The notes beneath the pieces are model-generated. The model saw only the letters and a list, made by a program, of their open reading frames with translations, was not told the origin of the DNA and ran no database searches. Made by a program: the position numbers and the translations under genes. This document shows, piece by piece, positions 1-8,290 of a stretch of DNA of 64,000 bases. Source of the DNA: Lachnospiraceae bacterium UBA3866 (GTDB lineage: Bacteria > Bacillota > Clostridia > Lachnospirales > Lachnospiraceae); the NCBI GenBank assembly GCA_002392345.1, contig DGGU01000042.1:48076-112075 (forward strand), written 5' to 3'. The number at the start of each line of letters is the position of its first letter. Positions within the stretch are counted from its first letter, which is position 1.

Positions 1-2
1 TG

Positions 3-413
3 GCATCAAAATCTGATGTTGCGATGCCACCAGATTCGGATTTATTCGATGTATTAAACTTAGGGATAAAATCACATGATGATTATTATACAGTAACTGA
101 TAAGATGCTTAAATATGAGAGCGATAACTTAAATTATATCATACGGGGTGGGAGTTTCATGACAGGACTTGTGCTTATACCTATCACGGCAGGATATAAT
201 GACACAGTTCTTATGTCTAACAAATTAGTTTTTTATAATAATTATAATAATCAAGAAGAGTTTGAAACTTACGACGAATTAGAAGATCGGATTGGCTTAC
301 TTGATAAGATTAAAAACGCAGACGTATTTATATTTGAAGTTCATGAAATCAATGTGTATAATGCCACATTTGGATTTCTTGATTATATATTAGAGCATAT
401 GGAGGAGATATAA
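3..413 (+). CDS. C-terminal part of an unidentified protein, cut by the window edge
   Basis: The reading frame is open from base 3, so the methionine at base 24 is probably internal and the gene begins outside the window. It ends two bases before the MBOAT acyltransferase start, so the two are translationally linked. The visible part has a GGSF segment followed by alternating hydrophobic and polar stretches and a late DVFIFEVHE strand. That arrangement resembles the C-terminal part of the AlgX/AlgJ-type SGNH-like proteins that often accompany MBOAT acyltransferases and move acyl groups onto extracellular polymers. The resemblance is by pattern only, and the catalytic part lies outside the window. 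The partner role is inferred from neighbourhood. Confidence 0.55.
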   Translation, partial: ASKSDVAMPPDSDLFDVLNLGIKSHDDYYTVTDKMLKYESDNLNYIIRGGSFMTGLVLIPITAGYNDTVLMSNKLVFYNNYNNQEEFETYDELEDRIGLLDKIKNADVFIFEVHEINVYNATFGFLDYILEHMEEI

Positions 414-414
414 T

Positions 415-1821
415 ATGGTATTTTCTTCTCCAGTCTTTTTATTTTTATTTTTGCCACTATGCATTATAACTTATTTTATAGTTAGTATATTTAAGAATCA
501 AAAGGCAAATAACATATGCTTGCTTATATTTTCGATAATGTTTTATGCATATGGCAGTTTTGACTTTTTGCCTATATTACTTATATCAATAGTAATTAAT
601 TATTATTTGTCACAGACTTATAGTAGATTAAGAATTAAGAAAAAGAAAAAGCTGTATTTTATTATTTCAATCGTATTTAATGTGCTTCTGCTTTTTGTAT
701 ATAAATATTTGAATTTGTTTTCAGGATTACTGCTTGGAGTAGAACATGCGACTAAGATAAGACTTCCTATAGGTATATCATTTTATACATTTCAAGTTAT
801 ATCATATCATATAGATGTATACAGGAAGACTGTAAAGAGAAGTGACAGTGCTATAGATTTTTCGCTTTTCACAATGCTTTTCCCACAACTTATCGCAGGG
901 CCAATTGTTAGATATAGCGATATTGTTGATAGGTTAAAGAAGAGAACTACTAATCTTGATAATATATCGAGTGGCCTCATTAGATTTATGGTTGGCTTCT
1001 CTAAGAAGATACTTTTTGCAAATGCACTTGGAAACATTGCTGATATTGCATTTGGAAATCTTGATAAATTTGTACTCGGCTTTGCATTATCAGTATTTTG
1101 CATAATCTGTTATACTATACAGATTTATCTGGATTTTTCTGCATATTCAGATATGGCTATCGGAATTGGAATGATCTTTGGATTTGAGTTCCCAGAGAAC
1201 TTTAATCAGCCTTTTTCGTCAAGAAGTCTCACAGAGTTTTGGAAAAGATGGCATATAACCCTTTCGTCCTTCTTTAGTGATTATGTGTATAAACCACTTG
1301 GTGGTAGTAGAAAGGGACTTTTTAGAACCTGTATAAATCTTATTATAGTATTTGCCTTATCTGGATTTTGGCACGGTGCTAATTTTAATTATCTTATATG
1401 GGGGTTATATAACGGATTATTTCTTGTGATAGAGAGGGTGATCACGACCAAGACTAAGTTTAGATTCGATAAGCCGATTTTACTAATTTATGCAAATATA
1501 GTATGGATAATAGGCATGATATTATTTAGATTCGATAATTTTAATACATTTTTACTGTATATTAATGGATTATTTTCAGCGCCTAAGCTTAATTATAATA
1601 CAAGATGGCTATTACAAGAGATATTTAACCCGTATTTTTATGCATGCTTCATAATCTCAATATTGTATTTGACACCATTTTTTGATAAAATATATTGCAC
1701 TTTTTTAAAGACTAGATTTGGGACGGTAGTTATATACGTAGTTGTCATATTGACATTCGTATATGGAATCATGGAGATGCTAACTAATGGATTTAATCCA
1801 TTTATATATTTTAGATTCTAG
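415..1821 (+). CDS. MBOAT family membrane-bound O-acyltransferase (AlgI/DltB type)
   Basis: This 468-residue polytopic membrane protein should transfer acyl groups across the membrane to an exported polysaccharide or other envelope polymer. Visible MBOAT hallmarks are the PIGISFYTFQ segment near residue 118, the HITLSSFFSDYVYKPLGG segment near residue 280, and SGFWHGAN near residue 315, whose histidine is the conserved MBOAT active-site residue. Length and hydrophobic profile fit AlgI-like proteins. It starts one base after the stop of the upstream partial gene, which is probably the second half of the acylation pair, and ends eight bases before tyrS. The acceptor polymer cannot be told from sequence. 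No DltA, DltC or DltD genes are nearby, so D-alanylation of teichoic acids is less likely. Confidence 0.88.
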   Translation: MVFSSPVFLFLFLPLCIITYFIVSIFKNQKANNICLLIFSIMFYAYGSFDFLPILLISIVINYYLSQTYSRLRIKKKKKLYFIISIVFNVLLLFVYKYLNLFSGLLLGVEHATKIRLPIGISFYTFQVISYHIDVYRKTVKRSDSAIDFSLFTMLFPQLIAGPIVRYSDIVDRLKKRTTNLDNISSGLIRFMVGFSKKILFANALGNIADIAFGNLDKFVLGFALSVFCIICYTIQIYLDFSAYSDMAIGIGMIFGFEFPENFNQPFSSRSLTEFWKRWHITLSSFFSDYVYKPLGGSRKGLFRTCINLIIVFALSGFWHGANFNYLIWGLYNGLFLVIERVITTKTKFRFDKPILLIYANIVWIIGMILFRFDNFNTFLLYINGLFSAPKLNYNTRWLLQEIFNPYFYACFIISILYLTPFFDKIYCTFLKTRFGTVVIYVVVILTFVYGIMEMLTNGFNPFIYFRF

Positions 1822-1829
1822 GAGTAGAT

Positions 1830-3080
1830 ATGGGTGTATATGAAGAATTAGTAGAAAGAGGACTTATAGCCCAAGTTACGGATGAAGAAGAGATTAAGAA
1901 ACTTGTAAATACAGGCAAGGCAGTATTTTATATTGGCTTTGATCCAACGGCTGATTCACTTCATGTAGGACATTTTATGGCACTTTGTCTTATGAAGAGA
2001 CTTCAAGAAGCTGGAAATCGCCCTATAGCACTTGTTGGTGGTGGCACCGGTATGATAGGTGACCCATCAGGTAGAAGTGATCTTAGAAAAGTTTTGACTG
2101 TAGATGACATAGATAGAAACTGCGAATGCTTTAAGAAGCAGATGTCACGATTTATAGATTTTGGCGAAGGCAAGGCCATGATGGTCAATAATGCTGATTG
2201 GCTTAGAAATTTAAATTATATAGAATTCCTTCGTGATGTAGGACCTCATTTTTCTGTAAATAGGATGCTTACAGCAGAGTGTTATAAACTCCGTATGGAG
2301 CAGGGGCTTACCTTCCTTGAGTTCAATTATATGATTATGCAGGCATTTGACTTCTATTCTCTATATAAGAATTATGGATGCAATATGCAGTTTGGTGGAG
2401 ATGATCAATGGTCTAACATGCTTGCAGGAACTGAACTTATAAGGAGAAAACTCGGCAAAGATGCTTATGCTATGACTATCAACCTTCTTACTAAGTCAGA
2501 TGGAACTAAGATGGGAAAGACTTCAGGTGGGGCGGTATGGCTTGATCCTGTAAAAACAAAACCTTATGAGTTCTATCAATATTGGAGAAATGTTGATGAT
2601 GCCGATGTTATAAAATGTATCAAGATGCTTACTTTCCTTCCTCTTGATGAGATCAAAGAGATGGAATCATGGAAGGGATCAAAGTTAAATGAAGCTAAAA
2701 CCATACTTGCATATGAATTAACTAAGCTTGTGCATGGAAAGGAAGAAGCAGATAAATGTGACGCTGCAGCTAAAGCCGTATTTACTGGTGACATGTCCAA
2801 TGCCGATATGCCAAAACTTTCACTTAAAGAGAGTGATCTCACTGATGGGAAGATTGATATAATTAAAGCCCTTGTGTTATCTGGATTTTGTACTTCAAAT
2901 GGCGATGCAAGGAGAAATATAGAGCAGGGCGGAGTATTTGTCGATGACGAGAAAGTGACGGACATTAAGATGACGCTCGATATTGATAAACTTAAGAAAG
3001 ATGGTGTGATAGTGAAAAAAGGAAAGAAAAATTTTATAAAAGTTATACTTAGTTCGATTCTTGCTTGTTTTTTTGCATAA
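1830..3080 (+). CDS. tyrS: Tyrosyl-tRNA synthetase with an atypical C-terminal tail
   Basis: Class I aminoacyl-tRNA synthetase charging tRNA-Tyr in the cytoplasm. It shows the HVGH form of the HIGH motif at residues 45-48, the GGGTGMIGDPSGR segment, the QFGGDDQW tyrosine pocket, a KMGKT version of KMSKS near residue 230, and a C-terminal S4-like RNA-binding domain. Known TyrS proteins end soon after a basic GKK segment. Here the frame runs on through a hydrophobic tail (VILSSILACFFA) that looks like part of a signal peptide and overlaps the next gene. The junction is a run of seven T at 3068-3074. The gene follows the acyltransferase by eight bases; no T-box leader is visible. The body of the enzyme looks intact. 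Confidence 0.95.
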   Translation: MGVYEELVERGLIAQVTDEEEIKKLVNTGKAVFYIGFDPTADSLHVGHFMALCLMKRLQEAGNRPIALVGGGTGMIGDPSGRSDLRKVLTVDDIDRNCECFKKQMSRFIDFGEGKAMMVNNADWLRNLNYIEFLRDVGPHFSVNRMLTAECYKLRMEQGLTFLEFNYMIMQAFDFYSLYKNYGCNMQFGGDDQWSNMLAGTELIRRKLGKDAYAMTINLLTKSDGTKMGKTSGGAVWLDPVKTKPYEFYQYWRNVDDADVIKCIKMLTFLPLDEIKEMESWKGSKLNEAKTILAYELTKLVHGKEEADKCDAAAKAVFTGDMSNADMPKLSLKESDLTDGKIDIIKALVLSGFCTSNGDARRNIEQGGVFVDDEKVTDIKMTLDIDKLKKDGVIVKKGKKNFIKVILSSILACFFA

Positions 3081-3682
3081 ACCTAGTATTTGCAACCAGT
3101 GTTGATACGATAAGTGAATTAGCATATATGGATGTAACTGCTACAGATAATGAGACAAACAGCGAAGCAGGTGCTAGGGTTATCAAAGGCGGAGAGAATG
3201 AACCGGATATAAATTCAGGCATTGAAGGATCTGATTTTGTTATTAGTAATGCTGTTATAGATCCAAGTTCAAAGGGAAATATCGAGACTTATATAGTTAA
3301 AGATAATGCCAAGATTGGATTCTATATAATCAATAGCAAGATTAATCCGCAAGATGTATATATACAAAATTACTATTATATGCCTATCGGCAATAGAAAT
3401 GCTAAGATAAGATGTAGAGATTATCGCTATAACATCTTTGGTACTTATAATATAGCTCCAGATAAAGTCTATGGTAATCTTAAATCAACAGATAAGATAT
3501 CAGATTGCCTTTTCATATACCAGATAGATTATAAGATTAGCGGTGAGGAAGAAAATAAAACTTTAACATTTGCTTATAAGATTGTATCTGATGATGAGTT
3601 TGTAATGTATCAAAATATGGATATAAAACCAGTTATAGAAAAAGATGGTGAAATCAAAAGACCTAAAAAAGTCACTGAATAG
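3065..3682 (+). CDS. Putative secreted protein of unknown function, start unclear
   Basis: No family is recognised. The frame opens after a stop at 3050, and the only early start is TTG at 3065, without a visible ribosome binding site. From there the N-terminus is hydrophobic (FFCINLVFA) and then polar, but lacks the basic residues of a signal peptide. Those residues and the first half of a hydrophobic core lie in the other frame, at the end of tyrS. A minus-one shift at the T7 run, or one added T, would join them into a convincing signal peptide with cleavage after VFA. The remaining 190 residues are polar with many tyrosines. The gene is 12 bases upstream of greA. It could be a frameshifted gene, a frameshift-expressed product, or one that uses TTG. 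Confidence 0.55.
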   Translation: MFFCINLVFATSVDTISELAYMDVTATDNETNSEAGARVIKGGENEPDINSGIEGSDFVISNAVIDPSSKGNIETYIVKDNAKIGFYIINSKINPQDVYIQNYYYMPIGNRNAKIRCRDYRYNIFGTYNIAPDKVYGNLKSTDKISDCLFIYQIDYKISGEEENKTLTFAYKIVSDDEFVMYQNMDIKPVIEKDGEIKRPKKVTE

Positions 3683-3694
3683 GAAGGAGAACAT

Positions 3695-4177
3695 ATGCCA
3701 GAAAATAATACTGTAAAACAACAAATATCAAAGGAAGGCCTTGAAAAATATCTTGAGGAATTGAATTATCTTAAAGGCGAGAGAAGAGCTGAGATAGCAG
3801 AGAAGATAAAAGATGCAAGAGAACAAGGTGATCTCTCTGAGAATGCTGAGTATGATGCAGCTAAAGATGAACAAAGAGAGATAGAACTCAGGATTGAGAC
3901 CATAGAAAATATCATAAAGAATGCAGAAGTGGTTGAAAAATCTGATTTGAAACGTGGAACTATTGGAGTTGGTAGCCATGTTAAACTTTTTGATTTGAAA
4001 GAAAAGGAAGAGATCGAATACGATATAGTTGGTGCAAGTGAAGCCAATAGTCTTAACGGCAAGATCTCAAACGAATCACCACTTGGCAAAGAACTTCTTG
4101 GAAAGAGAAAAGGCGATGTAGTCGAAATCCAACTAACCCGTGGAAAATTAAAAGTTGAGATCCTAAAAGTATCATAG
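3695..4177 (+). CDS. greA: Transcription elongation factor GreA
   Basis: GreA binds the secondary channel of RNA polymerase and stimulates cleavage of backtracked RNA. The 160-residue product matches the family length. It has the N-terminal coiled coil with the signature GDLSENAEYDAAK near residues 45-60, whose acidic tip residues coordinate the catalytic magnesium, and a C-terminal FKBP-like domain ending in a GKLKVEI strand. A good GAAGGAG ribosome binding site precedes the ATG. It lies nine bases upstream of lysS; the greA-lysS pairing is common in Firmicutes, and the two are probably co-transcribed. Confidence 0.97.
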   Translation: MPENNTVKQQISKEGLEKYLEELNYLKGERRAEIAEKIKDAREQGDLSENAEYDAAKDEQREIELRIETIENIIKNAEVVEKSDLKRGTIGVGSHVKLFDLKEKEEIEYDIVGASEANSLNGKISNESPLGKELLGKRKGDVVEIQLTRGKLKVEILKVS

Positions 4178-4185
4178 GGGTATAT

Positions 4186-6075
4186 ATGTCAGAAGAGATT
4201 AGAGAACAAACCATAGAAGATATTAATAAACTTGAGAAAGCCAAACTCGATAAGTTTAATGAGTTTCTTGCTGAAGGTAAGAATCCATTTTTAATTACAA
4301 AATATGATGTGACTAATCATACGATGGACATTAAAAATGATTTTGAAGGTTTTGATGGGAAGACTGTATCGCTTGCAGGAAGGCTCATGCTAAAAAGAGT
4401 TATGGGTAAGGCTTCATTTGCCAATATAGAAGATAGAGAAGGGAACATCCAACTTTATGTTGCTCGCGACGATATAGGCGAAGAGAGTTACAAGGATTTT
4501 AAGAAGTACGATATAGGCGATATCATAGGTGTTAAGGGATTTGTATTTAAAACCCAGACTGGTGAGATATCCGTTCATGCTAAAGAAGTAGTACTTCTCT
4601 CTAAATCACTTGCGGTTCTTCCAGAAAAATTTCATGGATTCCAAGATAGGGATCTTCGATATAGACAGAGATATATAGACCTCATAATGAATCCAGATGT
4701 GAAGAAGACTTTCATAATGAGATCTAAAATTATAAAAGAGATAAGAAACTTCCTTGATGGTCGTGATTTTATAGAAGTTGAGACGCCAATATTAGTAGAA
4801 AATGCAGGTGGTGCGAATGCAAGACCATTTGAGACGCATTTCAATGCACTCTCTGAAGATAGAAAGCTTCGTATCTCACTTGAGCTTTATCTTAAGAGAC
4901 TTATCGTTGGTGGACTTGAGAGAGTATATGAGATAGGTAGAGTTTTTAGAAATGAAGGAACTGATACTAAACATAATCCAGAGTTCACTCTTATGGAATT
5001 ATACGAGGCTTATACTGACTATGAAGGCATGATGGAACTCACTGAATCTATGTTTAAGCATATAGCGAAGAATGTAGTTGGAACTTTAAAACTCCCTTAT
5101 GGCGATAATGTGATAGATTTTGAAAAGCCATTTGCGAAGATTACTATGATGGATGCAGTTAAGAAATATAGCGGTGTAGACTTTACTGCTATAAAAGATG
5201 ACGAAGAGGCTAAAAAAATTGCACTTGAGAAGAAAGTTGAATTCTTACCTCATCATACGAAGGGAGATATACTCAATCTTTTCTTTGATGAATTTGTCGA
5301 GAAAGAGCTTATACAGCCAACCTTCGTCATAGACCATCCTATAGAAGTATCACCACTTACTAAGAAGAAACCAGGTGATGAAAGTCTTACTGAGAGATTT
5401 GAATTATATATCAATGGTTATGAGATGGCCAATGCCTACTCAGAGTTAAATGATCCAATAGACCAAAGAGAGAGATTTGTAGCGCAGGAAAAACTAAAAG
5501 CACTAGGCGATGAAGAGGCAAATAGCATGGATGAAGATTTCTTACATGCTCTTAAGATTGGTATGCCTCCAACAGGTGGCATAGGATATGGCATAGATAG
5601 GCTTGTAATGCTTATGACAAATAGCCAGGCCATTCGCGATGTTTTGCTTTTCCCTACCCTCAAATCTGAAAAGACTGGATCTGAAGAAGACAAGAAAATA
5701 GATTTTTCTAAAGTTGTTATAGAACCATTATTCACAGAACTTGTAGATTTTGAAACATTCAGTAAATCAGATTTTAGAGCAGTGAAAGTAAAGGCGTGCG
5801 AGGCGGTACCAAAGTCTAAGAAACTCCTTAAATTCACCCTTGATGATGGATCAGGCACTGATAGAACCATACTTAGTGGCATTCATGCTTTCTATGAACC
5901 AGAACAATTAATAGGAAAGACACTTATCGCTATCGTCAATCTTCCACCAAGAGCAATGATGGGAATTGACAGTTGTGGCATGATACTTTCAGCCATCTAC
6001 AAAGAAGGCGACGAAGAGAGACTCAACCTCTTAATTGTTGATAACAACATACCGGCAGGGGCGAAATTGTATTGA
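4186..6075 (+). CDS. lysS: Lysyl-tRNA synthetase (class II) with C-terminal EMAP/MetG-type tRNA-binding domain
   Basis: Class II LysRS that charges tRNA-Lys. The order is an N-terminal OB-fold anticodon-binding domain (residues about 55-165), then the catalytic core with motif 2 (RVFRNEGTD ... HNPEFT) and motif 3 (GIGYGIDRLVMLMT) near residue 480. A standard bacterial enzyme ends there, near 500 residues. This one continues with about 110 residues containing FRAVKVKACEAVPKSKKLLK, LSGIHAFYEPEQLIGK and PPRAMMGIDSCGMILSA, which is the tRNA-binding (EMAP II, Trbp111-like) fold usually found at the C-terminus of MetRS or PheRS beta. It is in frame with no sign of a sequencing join. The extra domain would be expected to raise general tRNA affinity. 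Confidence 0.95.
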   Translation: MSEEIREQTIEDINKLEKAKLDKFNEFLAEGKNPFLITKYDVTNHTMDIKNDFEGFDGKTVSLAGRLMLKRVMGKASFANIEDREGNIQLYVARDDIGEESYKDFKKYDIGDIIGVKGFVFKTQTGEISVHAKEVVLLSKSLAVLPEKFHGFQDRDLRYRQRYIDLIMNPDVKKTFIMRSKIIKEIRNFLDGRDFIEVETPILVENAGGANARPFETHFNALSEDRKLRISLELYLKRLIVGGLERVYEIGRVFRNEGTDTKHNPEFTLMELYEAYTDYEGMMELTESMFKHIAKNVVGTLKLPYGDNVIDFEKPFAKITMMDAVKKYSGVDFTAIKDDEEAKKIALEKKVEFLPHHTKGDILNLFFDEFVEKELIQPTFVIDHPIEVSPLTKKKPGDESLTERFELYINGYEMANAYSELNDPIDQRERFVAQEKLKALGDEEANSMDEDFLHALKIGMPPTGGIGYGIDRLVMLMTNSQAIRDVLLFPTLKSEKTGSEEDKKIDFSKVVIEPLFTELVDFETFSKSDFRAVKVKACEAVPKSKKLLKFTLDDGSGTDRTILSGIHAFYEPEQLIGKTLIAIVNLPPRAMMGIDSCGMILSAIYKEGDEERLNLLIVDNNIPAGAKLY

Positions 6076-6104
6076 TTTAATGATAAATTGAAATTTATTA
6101 AAAT

Positions 6105-6127
6105 AAGCGACCTTGTGGTCGCTTTTA
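6105..6127 (+). terminator. Rho-independent terminator after lysS
   Basis: Stem AAGCGACC (6105-6112), loop TTGT, stem GGTCGCTT (6117-6124), then a short T run. It closes the tyrS-greA-lysS unit. The 3' edge overlaps the stop codon of the minus-strand regulator, so it may act in both directions. Confidence 0.85.
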
Positions 6128-6343
6128 TAGTGATTGATCTTTACTTGAGTGCTTATATTTTATGATATTCTCCACCTTGCAGTTGAAAATTCTACAAAAA
6201 TCGTTTATTGTTCTAGTGGTTATATCTTTATTATTCTTAATTCGGCTAAGTGTATTAAAAGAGATATGATGCACTTTGGTTAAAGTGTACCAAGATTCAT
6301 TTGATTTTCTTAAAGTTTCCCAAAAAGGCGAATAATCAATCAT
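6125..6343 (-). CDS. Small Cro/C1-type HTH regulator of the restriction-modification system
   Basis: The 72-residue protein is an XRE/Cro-C1 helix-turn-helix domain and nothing else: an N-terminal helix, then TLTKVHHISFNTLSRIKNN (turn and recognition helix), then a helix ending in KVENIIKY. Proteins of this size divergent from a methyltransferase commonly act as controller or repressor proteins that time methylase and nuclease expression. Its ATG sits directly at the edge of a perfect palindrome (6342-6364). On the minus strand, TAAAAT lies seven bases before the ATG, so its transcript could start at the initiator codon and be leaderless. No Shine-Dalgarno sequence is visible. The family call is good; the control role is inferred from context. 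Confidence 0.8.
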   Translation of the reverse strand: MIDYSPFWETLRKSNESWYTLTKVHHISFNTLSRIKNNKDITTRTINDFCRIFNCKVENIIKYKHSSKDQSL

Positions 6344-6364
6344 ATAGTCTATTTTAGACTATAT
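6342..6364. promoter_or_regulatory. Perfect palindrome at the start of the HTH regulator gene, candidate operator
   Basis: Arms ATATAGTCTA and TAGACTATAT are separated by TTT. The AGTC ... GACT half-sites resemble the C-boxes of restriction-modification controller proteins. The site covers the putative minus-strand -10 (TAAAAT) and abuts the start codon of the regulator, so binding there would autoregulate it. Confidence 0.65.
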
Positions 6365-6372
6365 TTTTTTAC

Positions 6373-6401
6373 TTGCATATATTCAAAAAATTGAATATAA
6401 T
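6373..6401 (+). promoter_or_regulatory. Methyltransferase promoter with embedded palindrome
   Basis: TTGCAT (6373-6378), a 17-base spacer and TATAAT (6396-6401) form a near-consensus sigma-A promoter 34 bases upstream of the methyltransferase ATG. A second palindrome with arms TATATTCAA and TTGAATATA (6378-6399) fills the spacer and overlaps the -10, a position suited to repression. Confidence 0.75.
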
Positions 6402-6434
6402 ATATACAATATATAGAATATACAAATTTAAACA

Positions 6435-7370
6435 ATGAAAGCCCAAAGAAATAAAACTATAGATTTTGATTTGGATGTTGGTGAACCATTTTTGAAAAGA
6501 TGCATAACGGTCGCTAATGATGTTTCTATTGAACAAATAATAAATAAAACGATTATAGGCGACACATTTGATGTTTTGGATTATTTGCCAAATGAATTTG
6601 CAGATTTAATAATAGCTGATCCACCATATAATTTATCTAAAAACTACAATGGCAATAAATTCAATAAAGTGTCATATAGCAAATACGTAGAATATACTGA
6701 TGGCTGGATAAAAAAAATATTTAAATTATTGAAAAATAATGGAAGTATTTATGTGTGTTGTGATTGGAAAAGTAGTTCTTCAATTGAGATGGTATTAAAA
6801 GATTATTTTGTCATCCAAAATAGAATTACGTGGCAACGAGAGAAAGGCCGAGGTGCCTTGAATAATTGGAAAAATGCAATGGAGGATATATGGTTTGCCA
6901 GTAAATCTAAAGAATATACTTTCAATGTTGATAGAGTGAAAATAAGGCGAAAAGTAATAGCTCCTTATAAAATAGATGGAAAACCAAAAGATTGGGAGGA
7001 AACACAATATGGTAATTTTAGAAACACATATCCATCAAATTTTTGGGATGATATATCTATACCATACTGGTCTATGCCAGAAAATACAGCACATCCAACT
7101 CAAAAACCGGAAAAGTTAATTGCTAAATTAATATTAGCTAGTTCAAACGAAAATGATATAATTCTTGATCCTTTTCTTGGATCTGGAACTACTTCAGTAG
7201 TTGCAAAAAAATTAAAAAGAAAATATGTGGGAATAGAACAAAATAAGCAATACTGCGCATGGGCAGAAAAAAGGATTGAAGATGCAAAATACGACAATAT
7301 AATACAAGGTTATGCTAATGGAGTTTTTTGGGAAAGAAATACATCAAATTTACAGAAGAAATTTGAATGA
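6435..7370 (+). CDS. Type II DNA methyltransferase, beta class (DPPY)
   Basis: S-adenosylmethionine-dependent DNA methylase protecting host sites. Motif IV DPPYN lies at residues 62-66 and motif I DPFLGSGT near residue 245. The catalytic motif coming before the SAM motif is the beta-class order shared by N6-adenine and N4-cytosine enzymes; DPPY more often means N6-adenine. The HPTQKPE segment before motif I is also typical. The 311-residue length is normal. No Shine-Dalgarno site is seen before the ATG, and the island is visibly more AT-rich than its surroundings, consistent with lateral transfer. The target sequence cannot be read from the protein. It is followed after 14 bases by the putative endonuclease. 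Confidence 0.93.
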   Translation: MKAQRNKTIDFDLDVGEPFLKRCITVANDVSIEQIINKTIIGDTFDVLDYLPNEFADLIIADPPYNLSKNYNGNKFNKVSYSKYVEYTDGWIKKIFKLLKNNGSIYVCCDWKSSSSIEMVLKDYFVIQNRITWQREKGRGALNNWKNAMEDIWFASKSKEYTFNVDRVKIRRKVIAPYKIDGKPKDWEETQYGNFRNTYPSNFWDDISIPYWSMPENTAHPTQKPEKLIAKLILASSNENDIILDPFLGSGTTSVVAKKLKRKYVGIEQNKQYCAWAEKRIEDAKYDNIIQGYANGVFWERNTSNLQKKFE

Positions 7371-7384
7371 AAAGAAATATATAA

Positions 7385-8044
7385 ATGAATAAGCTGTTTA
7401 CAAAAAAATATAGAGATAAAGTGCAAATTGAGGTTATTAAATCGTTGAATAATACCGATTTAGTAAATTCGCTATTATCTAGTAGCCCAAGAGCCATTGG
7501 TGATGCAGTTCAAAATTATTTAGAAGATAATTTTGTCAAATGCTTGCCAAAAGAATTGATAAAGGACTACAATAACCAATTTGCAAGACGTTCAATGGCA
7601 GATTTTGCTTTTACAGATATAAATAGTAATTATTATGCAGTAGATAGCAAAACGCATAATGTTGATACTGCTTTTAATATGCCGAATTTGACTTCAGTTG
7701 AACGATTATCAAGATTTTACGAAGACCATGAAAATTACTTTACAATTTTGATGACATCTTATAGTATATCTAAACAAAAAAAACCAATATTTACATCTTG
7801 CGATTTTGTGCCTATTGAGATGCTGGATTGGAATTGTTTGACGTTGGGTGCTCTTGGGTGGGGTCAGATTCAAATTGCTAATTCTAATTATATTAGTATT
7901 AACGAAACCAATACAAGAAAAAAGTGGATGTTGCAATTATGTGATAATTTAGAGATTTTTTATCCGAATGAAATTGCGAAAATTAATGAGCGTATAAATA
8001 GATTTAAAAGCATACGCAAGTTTTGGGAAAAACAACCAGATTAA
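7385..8044 (+). CDS. Putative type II restriction endonuclease (PD-(D/E)XK-like)
   Basis: The 219-residue protein lies directly behind the methyltransferase, the usual place for the cognate nuclease. A candidate active site can be read: D73 in MADFAF, then D87-S-K89 in YYAVDSKTH, with E47 upstream. The spacing E47/D73/D87xK89 is close to that of EcoRV (E45/D74/D90xK92), and a LTS-rich segment plus a late GWGQIQI strand also fit that general layout. This is a pattern argument, not an alignment. No signal peptide or membrane segment is present. It should cut unmethylated DNA at the site protected by the neighbouring enzyme. Confidence 0.72.
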   Translation: MNKLFTKKYRDKVQIEVIKSLNNTDLVNSLLSSSPRAIGDAVQNYLEDNFVKCLPKELIKDYNNQFARRSMADFAFTDINSNYYAVDSKTHNVDTAFNMPNLTSVERLSRFYEDHENYFTILMTSYSISKQKKPIFTSCDFVPIEMLDWNCLTLGALGWGQIQIANSNYISINETNTRKKWMLQLCDNLEIFYPNEIAKINERINRFKSIRKFWEKQPD

Positions 8045-8101
8045 AATAATAATATATTATGTGATTTAATTTTAATATATTTTAAGCATGGTGGCAAGAA
8101 T

Positions 8102-8290
8102 ATGAACGTATATGTTGATAAAAATTCAAATGAAAATAGAAGCAATATTTCGACTAAAAAGAAACATAAAGCCTTTGGATGTTTACATAAGTATGCTAAT
8201 CCAGCATTAATTGGCAAAGAAAGAGAGATAGTTGCTGAAACTATTGCAGAAAAATATATAGGGAAAGTTGAAAAGCTTTATGAAGATTGA
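8102..8290 (+). CDS. Small protein of unknown function, possibly antitoxin-like
   Basis: 62 residues, with a lysine- and asparagine-rich N-terminus and a central FGCLHKYANPALIGKE segment followed by an amphipathic helix. The FG.LHKYANPALI pattern recalls short Firmicute proteins often found beside toxin-like genes, but no toxin partner is present here. The gene follows the nuclease by 57 bases and ends just before a strong bidirectional terminator, so it belongs to the restriction-modification island. The reading frame is short but has a sensible start and composition. Function is not assigned. Confidence 0.5.
   Translation: MNVYVDKNSNENRSNISTKKKHKAFGCLHKYANPALIGKEREIVAETIAEKYIGKVEKLYED

Noticed and set aside
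2895..3125. Minus-strand frame opposite the tyrS end
   Set aside because: It has no ribosome site, promoter or recognisable domain and is explained as a shadow of the plus-strand genes.
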